DNA from: Granulosicoccus sp045106195 | Lineage (GTDB): Bacteria > Pseudomonadota > Gammaproteobacteria > Granulosicoccales > Granulosicoccaceae | DNA length: 64,000 bases | Assembly: GCA_045106195.1 (NCBI GenBank) | Contig: JBGCEH010000024.1 | Span: 62,001 to 126,000 of the forward strand | Reading direction: 5' to 3' | Shown: positions 35,442 to 44,008 of the stretch, piece by piece | Layout: the number at the start of each line of letters is the position of its first letter | Position numbering within the stretch: the first letter of the stretch is position 1 | Notes under the pieces: generated by a model | The model's database searches: none | What the model was told of the DNA's origin: nothing | Seen by the model: the letters and a program-made list of their open reading frames with translations, nothing else | Program-made: the position numbers and the translations under genes

Positions 35442-36959
35442 ATGCAGAATCGTCCTAACATTCTGATTATTTCAGCTGACCAGCATAGGGCTGATTGCAT
35501 TGGTGTTGCAGGTAGAAAGGTTAAAACTCCTCACCTTGACGCGCTCGCAAAATCGGGGACACGGTTCGGCAGTTGCATCACGCCCTCGGTTGCCTGCCAA
35601 CCTGCTCGCGCCTCGATATTGACTGGACAACTTTGCAGAACCCATGGTGTACACGACGATGGTCTGGATCTGGACCCGAGAATCGGCGAGAAAGGTTTTG
35701 CTGGAACCCTGACTCAATCGGGATATGAAACAGCATTTTTCGGAAAGGCACATTTTTCCAGCTATCACCCGAAAGCGCCCAGCGGGACGCCAGAGTGTAT
35801 GCGCTCATCCGCAAAGTTCGACAGCGACTGGACTGGTCCGTATATGGGATTTGAGCATGTCGAGTTGACGCTCCAGGCAAAATCAGGCTTTTCGCCCGAG
35901 ACACCCCCTCGCGGCCAGCATTTTGAGCGATTCTTCCATGCTGACGGACGAGGCCAGAAAAAGCAGACGCGATATCATACTGACAAGGGCGCTTCTTCTG
36001 ATCCCGATACATGCTGGCACTCGGGTCTGGCGCCCTCACACCACAGCACACCGTGGACCGCCGACCGGGCTATAGATTGGTTGCGTCATGGTCGTGCCTC
36101 CGAAAAACCTTTTTGCAGCTGGGTCAGTTTTGCCGATCTGCAACATCCTTACGATTGCCCTGAGCCCTGGTCCAGACTTCATGATCCCAAGGATGTGGAT
36201 CTGCCATCTCACCGAACCTTGCAGCCTGATTCACTACCTTGGTGGTATCGGTCGGCACTGTCACGTGATAGTGACACCTCCGATGGTGCAAGCGGAAAGC
36301 GGAAAAAGAAAAAACTGTCGGCACAACAGTCAGACAAGCAACTGCGCGAAATCATTGCCAACGCCTACGGCAAGATCGCCTTTATTGACGATCAGGTTGG
36401 CAGACTCATGATCGCTTTGGCAGAAATGGATCTTGCTGACAACACACATGTTTTCTACATCTCTGACCACGGCGACTGGCTTGGTGATCACGGCCTGACT
36501 ATGAAAGGCCCCATGTTCTATGATTGCCTGATGCGCGTTCCTATGATCTGGCGTGGCCCGGACGTACCACAAAATCGAATCAATTATGAACCGGTTTCCA
36601 CGATCGATCTGTCGCCATCAATCATGGATCTGACCGGCATACAACCACAACTTCCACAACATGGAGAGAGCCTGCGCCCGTTGCTTGATGGTAAGGAGAC
36701 GCGCGACTTTGCCATGAGCGAATGGGAAATGTTACCTGGGCGGGTAAACGCAAAGGTTTCCCTGCGATCTGTACGAACACGCACCTACAAACTCACAAAG
36801 GATATGAACTCGGGCCATGGCGAGCTCTATGATCTGCTGGCTGATCCGACCGAGATGCAAAATCTGTTTGACAATCCCGCAGCACTCGATGTCAGAATGC
36901 GTCTGGAGTCATATTTGATGTTGCGAACCCAGGATGTCGCAACCTCAAAGGCTGCGTGA
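35442..36959 (+). CDS. Sulfatase (formylglycine-dependent, S1 family)
   Basis: About 505 residues of the type I sulfatase fold. The N-terminal metal residues are in NILIISADQHRAD, and the formylglycine site is C-Q-P-A-R within SVACQPARASILTG. Later metal/sulfate residues are in YISDHGDWLGDHGL, and MKGPMFYD follows. No signal peptide is visible, so the enzyme is probably cytoplasmic and acts on small imported sulfate esters. ATG 35442 is chosen over TTG 35385 because the fold starts at once. The divergent sugar-acid dehydratase suggests a sulfated monosaccharide or sugar acid as substrate. Confidence 0.9.
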   Translation: MQNRPNILIISADQHRADCIGVAGRKVKTPHLDALAKSGTRFGSCITPSVACQPARASILTGQLCRTHGVHDDGLDLDPRIGEKGFAGTLTQSGYETAFFGKAHFSSYHPKAPSGTPECMRSSAKFDSDWTGPYMGFEHVELTLQAKSGFSPETPPRGQHFERFFHADGRGQKKQTRYHTDKGASSDPDTCWHSGLAPSHHSTPWTADRAIDWLRHGRASEKPFCSWVSFADLQHPYDCPEPWSRLHDPKDVDLPSHRTLQPDSLPWWYRSALSRDSDTSDGASGKRKKKKLSAQQSDKQLREIIANAYGKIAFIDDQVGRLMIALAEMDLADNTHVFYISDHGDWLGDHGLTMKGPMFYDCLMRVPMIWRGPDVPQNRINYEPVSTIDLSPSIMDLTGIQPQLPQHGESLRPLLDGKETRDFAMSEWEMLPGRVNAKVSLRSVRTRTYKLTKDMNSGHGELYDLLADPTEMQNLFDNPAALDVRMRLESYLMLRTQDVATSKAA

Positions 36960-37035
36960 CGAGGGTATTGGTAGGCAATGAATGTTCAGGCATATGAAAT
37001 GTAGCGCATGGGGCGTGGTGAAACCCACTCGAGCG

Positions 37036-37710
37036 TCAGTACCAACCCACAAGCCATCCGATTAACACACTGCAAACCATCAGAGCCAGCGCGCCTATCC
37101 ACCATTGCCTGATAACGATTGACGGCGGTTCTGTATCCGACGTCCAATTGATCTTGCCAGTGAACATAGGTAGCACAAGGTTCCTTTTGGCGTATAGCCA
37201 ATACAAAAGCACCATGCCAATATGCACTATCAGGATAATCTGGATAAGTTCGGCATTGATATGGTGGATCCTGTACATCCAGTCTGATAGATCTGAACTG
37301 ACGTCACCGTAAAATGCACCCTCTACGAACTCGTCTTCGTCTGCGATGAAAAGACCTGTTACCGCCTGAGTACCCAACATCAGAATCATCGCAATCACCG
37401 CCCAGGCGCCGGCGGCATTGTGCTCGCGCTCCAACGGAACTTCGCGTTTGGCGAAATGCCTGATGTGGTCAACGCCCTCAACGGGGGATCTGAACAGACG
37501 TATCAACCGCGCATTGCTGCTGCCAATCACGCCCCAGACTAGTCTGAAAACAATGAGCAGCAAAACCAACTCACCAATATCTCTGTGCCAATCGAAAAAC
37601 AGATCACCGGTTAAACCGGTATACAAAAGAAATCCCACTGAGGCCGCAAGCGTCCAGTGAAACAGACGAATCCACACGTCCCAGATAGCAATCAAGTCAC
37701 TACGAGTCAT
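37036..37710 (-). CDS. Cytochrome b561-type membrane protein
   Basis: A 224-residue four-helix membrane cytochrome b. Likely heme-ligand histidines are in VWIRLFHWTLA, FFDWHRDIGEL, RIHHINAEL and IVHIGMVLLY. Such proteins pass electrons between quinones and periplasmic c-type cytochromes. GAGGA lies eight bases before the ATG, just after a long hairpin. It is co-transcribed with the upstream cytochrome c' gene, its likely electron partner. Confidence 0.9.
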   Translation of the reverse strand: MTRSDLIAIWDVWIRLFHWTLAASVGFLLYTGLTGDLFFDWHRDIGELVLLLIVFRLVWGVIGSSNARLIRLFRSPVEGVDHIRHFAKREVPLEREHNAAGAWAVIAMILMLGTQAVTGLFIADEDEFVEGAFYGDVSSDLSDWMYRIHHINAELIQIILIVHIGMVLLYWLYAKRNLVLPMFTGKINWTSDTEPPSIVIRQWWIGALALMVCSVLIGWLVGWY

Positions 37711-37724
37711 TACCTATCCTCAAA

Positions 37725-37782
37725 GGCTTGCGCGGTTGGATGTGCTCAGCGCAGGGCACAAAATCAGTCAGCCGCGCAAGCC
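37725..37782 (-). other. Strong compound hairpin between cytochrome c' and b561 genes
   Basis: GGCTTGCGCGG (37725-37735) pairs perfectly with CCGCGCAAGCC (37772-37782). One G-U pair and then T-A and G-C pairs extend it inward. A second stem, TGTGC (37741-37745) with GCACA (37756-37760), sits inside. On the transcript it ends a few bases before the GAGGA ribosome site of the cytochrome b gene. No T-tract follows. Confidence 0.8.
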
Positions 37783-37789
37783 CGGACTA

Positions 37790-38281
37790 TTACTTTTTCT
37801 CTGCTCTGAAATCGTCGTGGCAGCCTTTGCACGATGCGCCCAAATCACCCATGGCTCCCTGCAAAGCACCAAGGCCGTCGCCAGCAACTGCAGCCATCGC
37901 CGCAGCCGCCTCTTTCAGGGCATCGCCTTTCTCAACCGCCGCAGGATAGGTTTCCCAAAGCGCGGGCAACGCCCGGTTTGTTGCATTTCCTTCCGTGGCG
38001 TTGTCTGAGCCCGGAGGCCACATTTGGGACTGACCAAAATTTGCAGCAGCATTCAGATTCGCTGCAGCTTCTGCAGCTACCTCGGCATCATAGGGAATTT
38101 TCTCTTTTGCCATCGCACCCAGCAAACCAGTGTTGAAGCCATAGATCTGAAACATGGCCTGGCGGGCTTTGATAGCATCGTCGAAGGGTCCATCGGCAGC
38201 TGTAGCTGCATAACTTGCCGTCAGGCCTGCGAGGGCCAACACAAGCCCCACTCGTTTACCAGCACTAGTAAAATTCATCAT
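37790..38281 (-). CDS. Cytochrome c' family protein (periplasmic)
   Basis: A 163-residue exported cytochrome. The signal peptide ends near ATAADGP, a four-helix-bundle region is rich in Ala and Glu, and the C-terminal heme site is CKGCH (ASCKGCHDDFRAEKK). Cytochromes c' and c-556 carry electrons or bind NO and CO. The double ATG at 38281/38278 leaves the exact start open. It is transcribed before the b561-type gene, forming a two-protein redox unit inserted between sugar-acid genes. Confidence 0.9.
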   Translation of the reverse strand: MMNFTSAGKRVGLVLALAGLTASYAATAADGPFDDAIKARQAMFQIYGFNTGLLGAMAKEKIPYDAEVAAEAAANLNAAANFGQSQMWPPGSDNATEGNATNRALPALWETYPAAVEKGDALKEAAAAMAAVAGDGLGALQGAMGDLGASCKGCHDDFRAEKK

Positions 38282-38388
38282 CCGAATACTTTCTCTTGGT
38301 AAGGAAGGTTGAGGTTATCAGGAATGGCATGCTCTGCAAACAGTGTAAACGCAGCATCAAACCACAGGAAAGCATCACGGTGTCGAGC

Positions 38389-40260
38389 TCAGAACGCCTT
38401 CCGGGAACCTTCACGGTGTTTGTTGTGCGGTACAAAACCGGTTTGAACAGGCTCTCGGGGTTGCGGCACCCAAAGCACACGATCCGGATGCATGCCCGCG
38501 CCGTACACCGCCGAAACCGCTGACAGTCGCATGCGGTTGAGCAGGCGCGTATCGACTTCGCCACACAACGGGTGCGTGCCACCGTTGTCGAAAACCTCTT
38601 TGTCCCACAAGGCCTTGCGAGAGCTGTATGTCACCTCATTCTCCAGCTCCGTGCAATTGATTTCGCTGCTGTCCAGATCAACGATGATTTCATCACCATC
38701 CTGAAGCAAGGCAATGGCTCCGCCGAGAGCAGCTTCGGGCCCGACATGACCGATGACCAGTCCGACAGATCCACCCGAAAACCGCCCATCTGTCATCAGG
38801 GCAACAACAATCTCACGTTCGCGACAAAGCGTGGTAATACGTGAAGTGGAATCAAGCATCTCAGGCATGCCGGGCGCACCACTGGGTCCCTCGTAACGGA
38901 CAATGACCATGTCATGGTTCTGAAAGCCGTCAGGGGCTGATTCCAACGCATCCAGTAGCGCCTGCTCGCCGTTGAATATTCGAGCTTTTCCAACAAAGCG
39001 GTTGTTCTCAAGGCCACCTTCCACACCGGCAAGTTTGAGTACAGCACTAAACTCGGGAGAAAGGTTACCGCCGAGTAATCTCAAACCACCCGTTTCCTTG
39101 TAAGGACTGGCAACCGGATAGACAACGACACCATCAGGCTCCGCTGTATTGAGTCTGGCCACCTGCTCTGCCAGCGTCTCACCTGTACAGGTCAACGTAT
39201 CGCCATTGAGGAGCCCTGCATCCATCAGCGCCTTGACGATAACCTGGACGCCACCTTTCTCATCGATGTCTACCATGGAATAGTTACCGTAAGGCCTGGC
39301 GTCAGTCAACACAGGAACAACCTTCTGAGACAGATGATTGAATTCCTCAGGAGACATGATGTCTGTGGCAAAGTTCCTGAAGCCAGCTGCACGCGCTATT
39401 TCAGGAGCATGCAGCAACGCATTGGTAGAACCGCCGACCGCCATTGCGACGATCACCGCGTTACGTATCGCATCACGGGTAACGATGTCTCGCGGCGTAT
39501 CGTTACGCTCGATCATTCCACGAAGATAGGCCACAAGCTGTTGTGGGAATTCGTTTAGTCTGCGGGGATCATCGGACGGTGGCGCAACCATATGCAATGG
39601 CTGCATGCCAACCACACCGATAAACGTTTGCATGGTGTTGTAAGTAAACATGCCACCACAACTTCCGTAACCCGGACAGGCTTCCTTGGCAATTCGCTTT
39701 TTGAAGTCACTGTCAGAGCTACCCGCCACTTGAAAGGCTGACACGATATCGATGGGTTGCTCAGTCTTTGAATCGCGTCCTGGTCGTATGGGTCCGTCGG
39801 ACATGATGATGCCTGGACGATTATGCTCCAGCAGAGCAGCCAGGGTCCCAACCGGTGGTTTGTCACAAGCTACAACAGCAATAGTGCCTTCCAGACCGCT
39901 GGCACTGAGGTGTTCGCACACTGTGTCATGGGTGACCTCACGACCGATTAATGAATAGCGCATTTCACGTGTGCCATTGCGCATCCCATCTGATGTGGCA
40001 ACCGTGTACTCGGGCTGAACAAGTCTCATGGGCATCTTGCCCGCTTCTCGACCCAGGTTTGCGCGAAGTTCTTTGTGGATGGCTTCCACTTTTCGTTGTA
40101 CGCCAAGGTAGCACTGGCTGTCACCCTTGGTACCAATTACGCCAACTGATGGCTCATGAATGAGATCGGGATCCGTTCCCAACTCACGTGCGATACCGTA
40201 GGTTTGTGTATTGCGACCTGGATTGTTATCAAAAACCACGGTCTTGGTCTTGTTGGACAT
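38389..40260 (-). CDS. IlvD/Edd-family dehydratase, second paralogue
   Basis: A 623-residue dehydratase only distantly similar to the one at 33312. Iron-sulfur Cys occur in GDSQCYLG, AVVACDKPP and GYGSCGGMFT, the usual three-Cys pattern. The middle region NAVIVAMAVGGSTNALLH and the C-terminal DGRFSGGSVGLVIGHVGPEA are family hallmarks. It should dehydrate a sugar acid or dihydroxy acid; substrate branch uncertain. Upstream lies a terminator for the amidoligase operon with an overlapping alternative stem. It runs toward the cytochrome c' gene with 107 bases between. Confidence 0.9.
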   Translation of the reverse strand: MSNKTKTVVFDNNPGRNTQTYGIARELGTDPDLIHEPSVGVIGTKGDSQCYLGVQRKVEAIHKELRANLGREAGKMPMRLVQPEYTVATSDGMRNGTREMRYSLIGREVTHDTVCEHLSASGLEGTIAVVACDKPPVGTLAALLEHNRPGIIMSDGPIRPGRDSKTEQPIDIVSAFQVAGSSDSDFKKRIAKEACPGYGSCGGMFTYNTMQTFIGVVGMQPLHMVAPPSDDPRRLNEFPQQLVAYLRGMIERNDTPRDIVTRDAIRNAVIVAMAVGGSTNALLHAPEIARAAGFRNFATDIMSPEEFNHLSQKVVPVLTDARPYGNYSMVDIDEKGGVQVIVKALMDAGLLNGDTLTCTGETLAEQVARLNTAEPDGVVVYPVASPYKETGGLRLLGGNLSPEFSAVLKLAGVEGGLENNRFVGKARIFNGEQALLDALESAPDGFQNHDMVIVRYEGPSGAPGMPEMLDSTSRITTLCREREIVVALMTDGRFSGGSVGLVIGHVGPEAALGGAIALLQDGDEIIVDLDSSEINCTELENEVTYSSRKALWDKEVFDNGGTHPLCGEVDTRLLNRMRLSAVSAVYGAGMHPDRVLWVPQPREPVQTGFVPHNKHREGSRKAF

Positions 40261-40287
40261 GCTGATTTCCTACGATGTCTTGAAATT

Positions 40288-40324
40288 AAAAAAAGCAAAC
40301 GACTGTCATCGGTCGATCGTCTGC
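40288..40324 (-). terminator. Rho-independent terminator of the amidoligase operon
   Basis: On the minus strand GCAGACGA pairs with TCGTTTGC (40317-40324 with 40295-40302, one G-U), followed by seven U residues (40288-40294). It lies 150 bases after the last ATP-grasp stop and 28 bases before the downstream dehydratase start, so it could also act as a leader terminator for that gene. Confidence 0.8.
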
Positions 40325-40348
40325 ACGGCTAATGTGTCGACCGTGCAG
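40321..40348 (-). promoter_or_regulatory. Alternative stem overlapping the terminator
   Basis: CTGCACGG (40321-40328) pairs perfectly with CCGTGCAG (40341-40348). Four bases (40321-40324) are shared with the terminator stem, so the two structures compete. On the transcript this one forms first. It may be a chance neighbour or part of an anti-terminator. Confidence 0.45.
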
Positions 40349-40473
40349 GTCCCTGAGTCTGAATGCACAGACCGGTTGTTATTCTGCCAGATTGAAGCAC
40401 GTAGCGACTGACTGAGAAGCAAAAATCAGGTGCACATTCAGCCGATTGAGAGCTGGCAGACAATCCCCGGAAG

Positions 40474-41694
40474 CTACCCTGCTCTGACAGCCAGACGCTC
40501 TCCCATGTCATTGAGGATGCCGCGCAGGTTGTCAAAATCCGCGTGTCGGACACGCAACCATGCGTTGGCCATATAACCAGCTTCTACACCCTGAGTCGGT
40601 GTGCCGGGCTCAGGAAAATAGTGCTCGACAATATTGTCGCCATATTGCTTGAATATGTCATCGATCCCGTCATAACTGAAGATATTTCCATCACGTTCGG
40701 GGCGAATGGCGATGATTCCACAGGCATATCGGCGCGTGGGCTGCTGATCAGTTCGCTGGTGGCATACGGCCATTGCCCATTCCCGATACAAATCGAACTC
40801 ATTGCCTGAACAATAGCTTTCCCATTGCCCTACCCCTGGTGGCCGGCAACCAATCTCAGAGAAGCGCAAGCCCCTGGGGCCAATAAACCATTCCATGTGA
40901 GTGGCGGAGGTATGCAATCCAAGCGCGTCGATGACGCGCTTGCCCATTGCCTTGATCTGGTCATATCCCGGTTCGTGGATGCGATTGGTTGAAATTATCT
41001 GAGGCGAGATCCAGCGAGACCGCATCGCTTCAAGCACGTTAGGGTAGTAATGACTGATGAATTCGTGCCCGACCTCACCTTCCACGGCCAGGGTGTCGTA
41101 AAAGCCTTCGTGGCCCTCGACAAATTCTTCAATGGCCACCGCAGCCCCGTCAACCAGACCACATGCCTGGGCAACGCTCACCAGTTCGGATTCGTCATTA
41201 GCGCGAAACGTTCCAGCTGCGCCGGCTGCGTCACGTGGCTTTACAATCAACGGATAGCCAACGTGTCGACCAAAATCAATTGCTTCAGCCAGGCTATTGA
41301 CTCCAGCAGAGGCCGCGGTCGGCACACCGGCACTGCGCAATACCTCTTTCATGGCCACTTTGTCCCTGCACAGGTATGCCGTGCGTGATGATGTCCCGGG
41401 AATCGTGCAACGCTCGCGAACATGAGCTGCGGGGAGCACATGCGCTTCTACAACGGCTTCCAGACGATCGATCCACTGGGCGTCCTGAGCCTGCTTAACG
41501 GCCCACTCAAGTGCGGCTTCATCAGTCACTGAGGCTATTTGCTGGTATGAGTTAAGCCAACCCCGGGTTTCCTGATCCAGCCACTCATAGGGTCTTTCAC
41601 CAATACCAATGACGTTCGCACCGATGGCTGCCAGGGCACGCACAAACTGTTTCTGATTGGCAGGAAATCCCGGTTCGATAAATATTACATTCAT
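40474..41694 (-). CDS. ATP-grasp ligase A of the amidoligase cluster
   Basis: A 406-residue ATP-grasp protein of the carbamoyl-phosphate/biotin-carboxylase-like type. It has a Rossmann-like N-terminus (MNVIFIEPGF), the ATP-binding Lys in YPLIVKPRDAAGAAGT, AIEEFVEGHE, and the metal-binding FSEIGCRPPG. It should activate a carboxylate as acyl phosphate and join it to an amine or thiol. AGAGA lies just before the ATG. It is the last of five genes on this strand, after an esterase and a second ATP-grasp. The linked substrates are unknown. Confidence 0.88.
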   Translation of the reverse strand: MNVIFIEPGFPANQKQFVRALAAIGANVIGIGERPYEWLDQETRGWLNSYQQIASVTDEAALEWAVKQAQDAQWIDRLEAVVEAHVLPAAHVRERCTIPGTSSRTAYLCRDKVAMKEVLRSAGVPTAASAGVNSLAEAIDFGRHVGYPLIVKPRDAAGAAGTFRANDESELVSVAQACGLVDGAAVAIEEFVEGHEGFYDTLAVEGEVGHEFISHYYPNVLEAMRSRWISPQIISTNRIHEPGYDQIKAMGKRVIDALGLHTSATHMEWFIGPRGLRFSEIGCRPPGVGQWESYCSGNEFDLYREWAMAVCHQRTDQQPTRRYACGIIAIRPERDGNIFSYDGIDDIFKQYGDNIVEHYFPEPGTPTQGVEAGYMANAWLRVRHADFDNLRGILNDMGERLAVRAG

Positions 41695-41778
41695 GCTGAT
41701 CTCTCTGCTGGCAAGCGAAGCCTGCTCTGGTTATCCAACGGTTCACACAACACCTTTGGGACTGTAAAGACGATGCGT

Positions 41779-42510
41779 CTAGTCGACAAGCTCATCAAGG
41801 TACTGTGGCAGCATCTCACGCCAGGTGGGCCAATCGTGATCATGTTCTGTTCCCCATGCATCGACTCTGTTGGGAATGCCTTTGTCACCTAACACTCCTG
41901 CAAGATGCCAGGACTCTGCAGGACTTTCCCATCGCCCTTGCCCAAAGGCCAGCAAAGCGAAACGGGTACGCAGGCAATCCAGCATGGCGCCGTCAGTCAG
42001 ACCAGGAAGAAAGCTCAACGGTGTTGAGAGATAGTAATCGTCATTACCTTTGAAACTCATCAATGATTCCAGATCATAGGTACCACTCATACCCAGCGCC
42101 GCCCGGAACAAATGAGGATAACGACACAACATGGCTACCGCGTTAAACGCACCAATGGATGCACCCGCGGTAATAAGCTCCTGAGGTGTATCACCGCAGT
42201 CAGCTTCAATGGCAGGAATCACTTCATGAACCACATATTCGCCGGTTTGCTTGAGTAACCAGCAACGGTGGGCCACTGATCCGGATTGTTCAGCCAGTGC
42301 GCGCCCGGCCAGACTATCAAATGAATATACCTTGATTCTTCCAGCATCGATAAGTGGCTGCACAGCGGCAATCAGGTGCATTCTTTCGATCTCCTCAGCA
42401 TCACCACCGGCAGTGGGAAACATAATAACCGGCTGCCCCCAATGACCCCAGCGAGCAAGCGTTATGTCCTGCTCCAGTCGTGGCGAATACCAGCGCGTCA
42501 CGTGTTTCAT
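41779..42510 (-). CDS. Alpha/beta-hydrolase esterase A of the amidoligase cluster
   Basis: A 243-residue alpha/beta-hydrolase of the putative esterase (EstA/esterase D-like) group. The nucleophile Ser is in GASIGAFNA, after TAGGDAEE near the oxyanion strand, and the catalytic His probably in EHDHDWPTWR. No signal peptide, so cytoplasmic. It lies between the two ATP-grasp genes. Its role may be to release, trim or transfer an acyl/peptidyl group made by the ligases. It differs from the longer esterase at 44009. Confidence 0.85.
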   Translation of the reverse strand: MKHVTRWYSPRLEQDITLARWGHWGQPVIMFPTAGGDAEEIERMHLIAAVQPLIDAGRIKVYSFDSLAGRALAEQSGSVAHRCWLLKQTGEYVVHEVIPAIEADCGDTPQELITAGASIGAFNAVAMLCRYPHLFRAALGMSGTYDLESLMSFKGNDDYYLSTPLSFLPGLTDGAMLDCLRTRFALLAFGQGRWESPAESWHLAGVLGDKGIPNRVDAWGTEHDHDWPTWREMLPQYLDELVD

Positions 42511-42597
42511 GCGTATACCAACAAGGGGACTTGAGCTGCAGGCACTTCGCGCTCCGCCTCAAGCAAGCCTGGGCAACAGGACTTGAGTAATACTGGA

Positions 42598-43854
42598 CTA
42601 AAACCCATCAGGATCTCCAGCGGCACCTTCCTGGTCACGCCAGGCTTGAATCCGGCCCCAGAAAAGTTCAGTAAATTCCTCGATTTCATGTTCGGGAAAT
42701 AACGCAATCACCTTCTGGTGCACGGCATCCCGCATCGTACCCGATGCAAAGAATTCGTAGGCGACTTCGTCCAGATGCGCCAGATGCGTCTGGCAAAATT
42801 CCCTGAACTCTTCAGTCCGGAATCGCGTGTGAGCGATGGTTGCATATTCACTGAGCTTTTCTCGAGGTGACAGGTCCTTGTCAGCGACAGCAAAAAACGG
42901 ATCCCAATCGAGAGTTCGGTGCATTTTACGATCAGTGGCTGCACAGAATATGGACCATCGCAAGTTAGCCTTTATCAACCAGGGGAAATGGTAATGCAAG
43001 GATGTCACCTGACTATCGGGGCAGGCATTCGCAAAATCTATCGGATGCCAGATTCCATCACGCCTCAACGCCTCACAGGAATTGAAATCCCAACCGAAGA
43101 AGCTATTGATGGTGGCTGTCATGTCTTCCAGAATCGACGCATCTTCACGGGACAGAAAATCGATATCGGTACGATATCTGTCATGTAGAGGTGCACCGGG
43201 ATCATAATTGACCTTGCGCATCTGCGGCCCCAGACCGACACAACGGACAAACCAGTCGTGTGGCAGAACTGCGGACTGTAAATTCATGACTTCCTTCCCA
43301 CTGTTGTCGTAGGCATTCTGGAACTGCTGGAGGTTATCGATCTTTGACACACCTTTCCAGCCTCCTCCATGATAGGGCTTCATAAAAAACGGATAGCCCA
43401 GATCGTTACCAATATCTTCCATGGAAAACATGCGTGCATATTTTCGGAGTGTCTCTTGCAAGTCCTCCGACTCTTCATAGGCCTTGGGAGGCATCATCCA
43501 GGTTTCCGGTACGGGCAAGCCCAAACGCAACATGGCTGCGTAGGAGGTGTGTTTTTCATTCGATTGTAGAGACCAGGGATTGTTATAGACGTAAAGATCA
43601 TCCAGCAATATGGCTTTCTTGATCCACTCACGGCTTGTTGAGTACCAGTGTGTCAGGCGATCAATGACCACATCGTACTTGACCGGCTGTTGCAGATTGA
43701 ACGGCTCGATGGTGACGCGTTCAGAACAGAATGACAATTGCCTGCCCTTGTACGGAATGTTCAAATCCAGATCTTTCAATAGTGTTTCATAACAGATTGG
43801 CCAGCAGATATCCGCTCCAAGGGACAACCCGATATTCAGTTTATGCTCAGTCAT
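42598..43854 (-). CDS. ATP-grasp ligase B of the amidoligase cluster (RimK-like)
   Basis: A 418-residue protein with a divergent ATP-grasp fold. ATP Lys is in YPFFMKPYHGGGWKGVSK, where the Gly-rich loop is unusually long. Probable metal ligands are Glu in SCEALRRDG and the Asp/Asn of PIDFANACPD. A strong GGAGAGGAT precedes the ATG. It shares little sequence with ligase A, so the two probably perform different coupling steps. A 154-base gap separates it from the upstream esterase, possibly holding a second promoter. Confidence 0.83.
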   Translation of the reverse strand: MTEHKLNIGLSLGADICWPICYETLLKDLDLNIPYKGRQLSFCSERVTIEPFNLQQPVKYDVVIDRLTHWYSTSREWIKKAILLDDLYVYNNPWSLQSNEKHTSYAAMLRLGLPVPETWMMPPKAYEESEDLQETLRKYARMFSMEDIGNDLGYPFFMKPYHGGGWKGVSKIDNLQQFQNAYDNSGKEVMNLQSAVLPHDWFVRCVGLGPQMRKVNYDPGAPLHDRYRTDIDFLSREDASILEDMTATINSFFGWDFNSCEALRRDGIWHPIDFANACPDSQVTSLHYHFPWLIKANLRWSIFCAATDRKMHRTLDWDPFFAVADKDLSPREKLSEYATIAHTRFRTEEFREFCQTHLAHLDEVAYEFFASGTMRDAVHQKVIALFPEHEIEEFTELFWGRIQAWRDQEGAAGDPDGF

Positions 43855-44008
43855 ATCCTCTCCAAGTACCTATCCTGTTTTAGCGATCAAACAACCGGCA
43901 TGACGTTGCTCTCGGATTCAATGCAACCAAGCCCAATCACCATTGCTGAACACTGACTCATCTTGCACTACGCGGGAATTGCTTGCATCTTTCAATGAAA
44001 AACACTGA

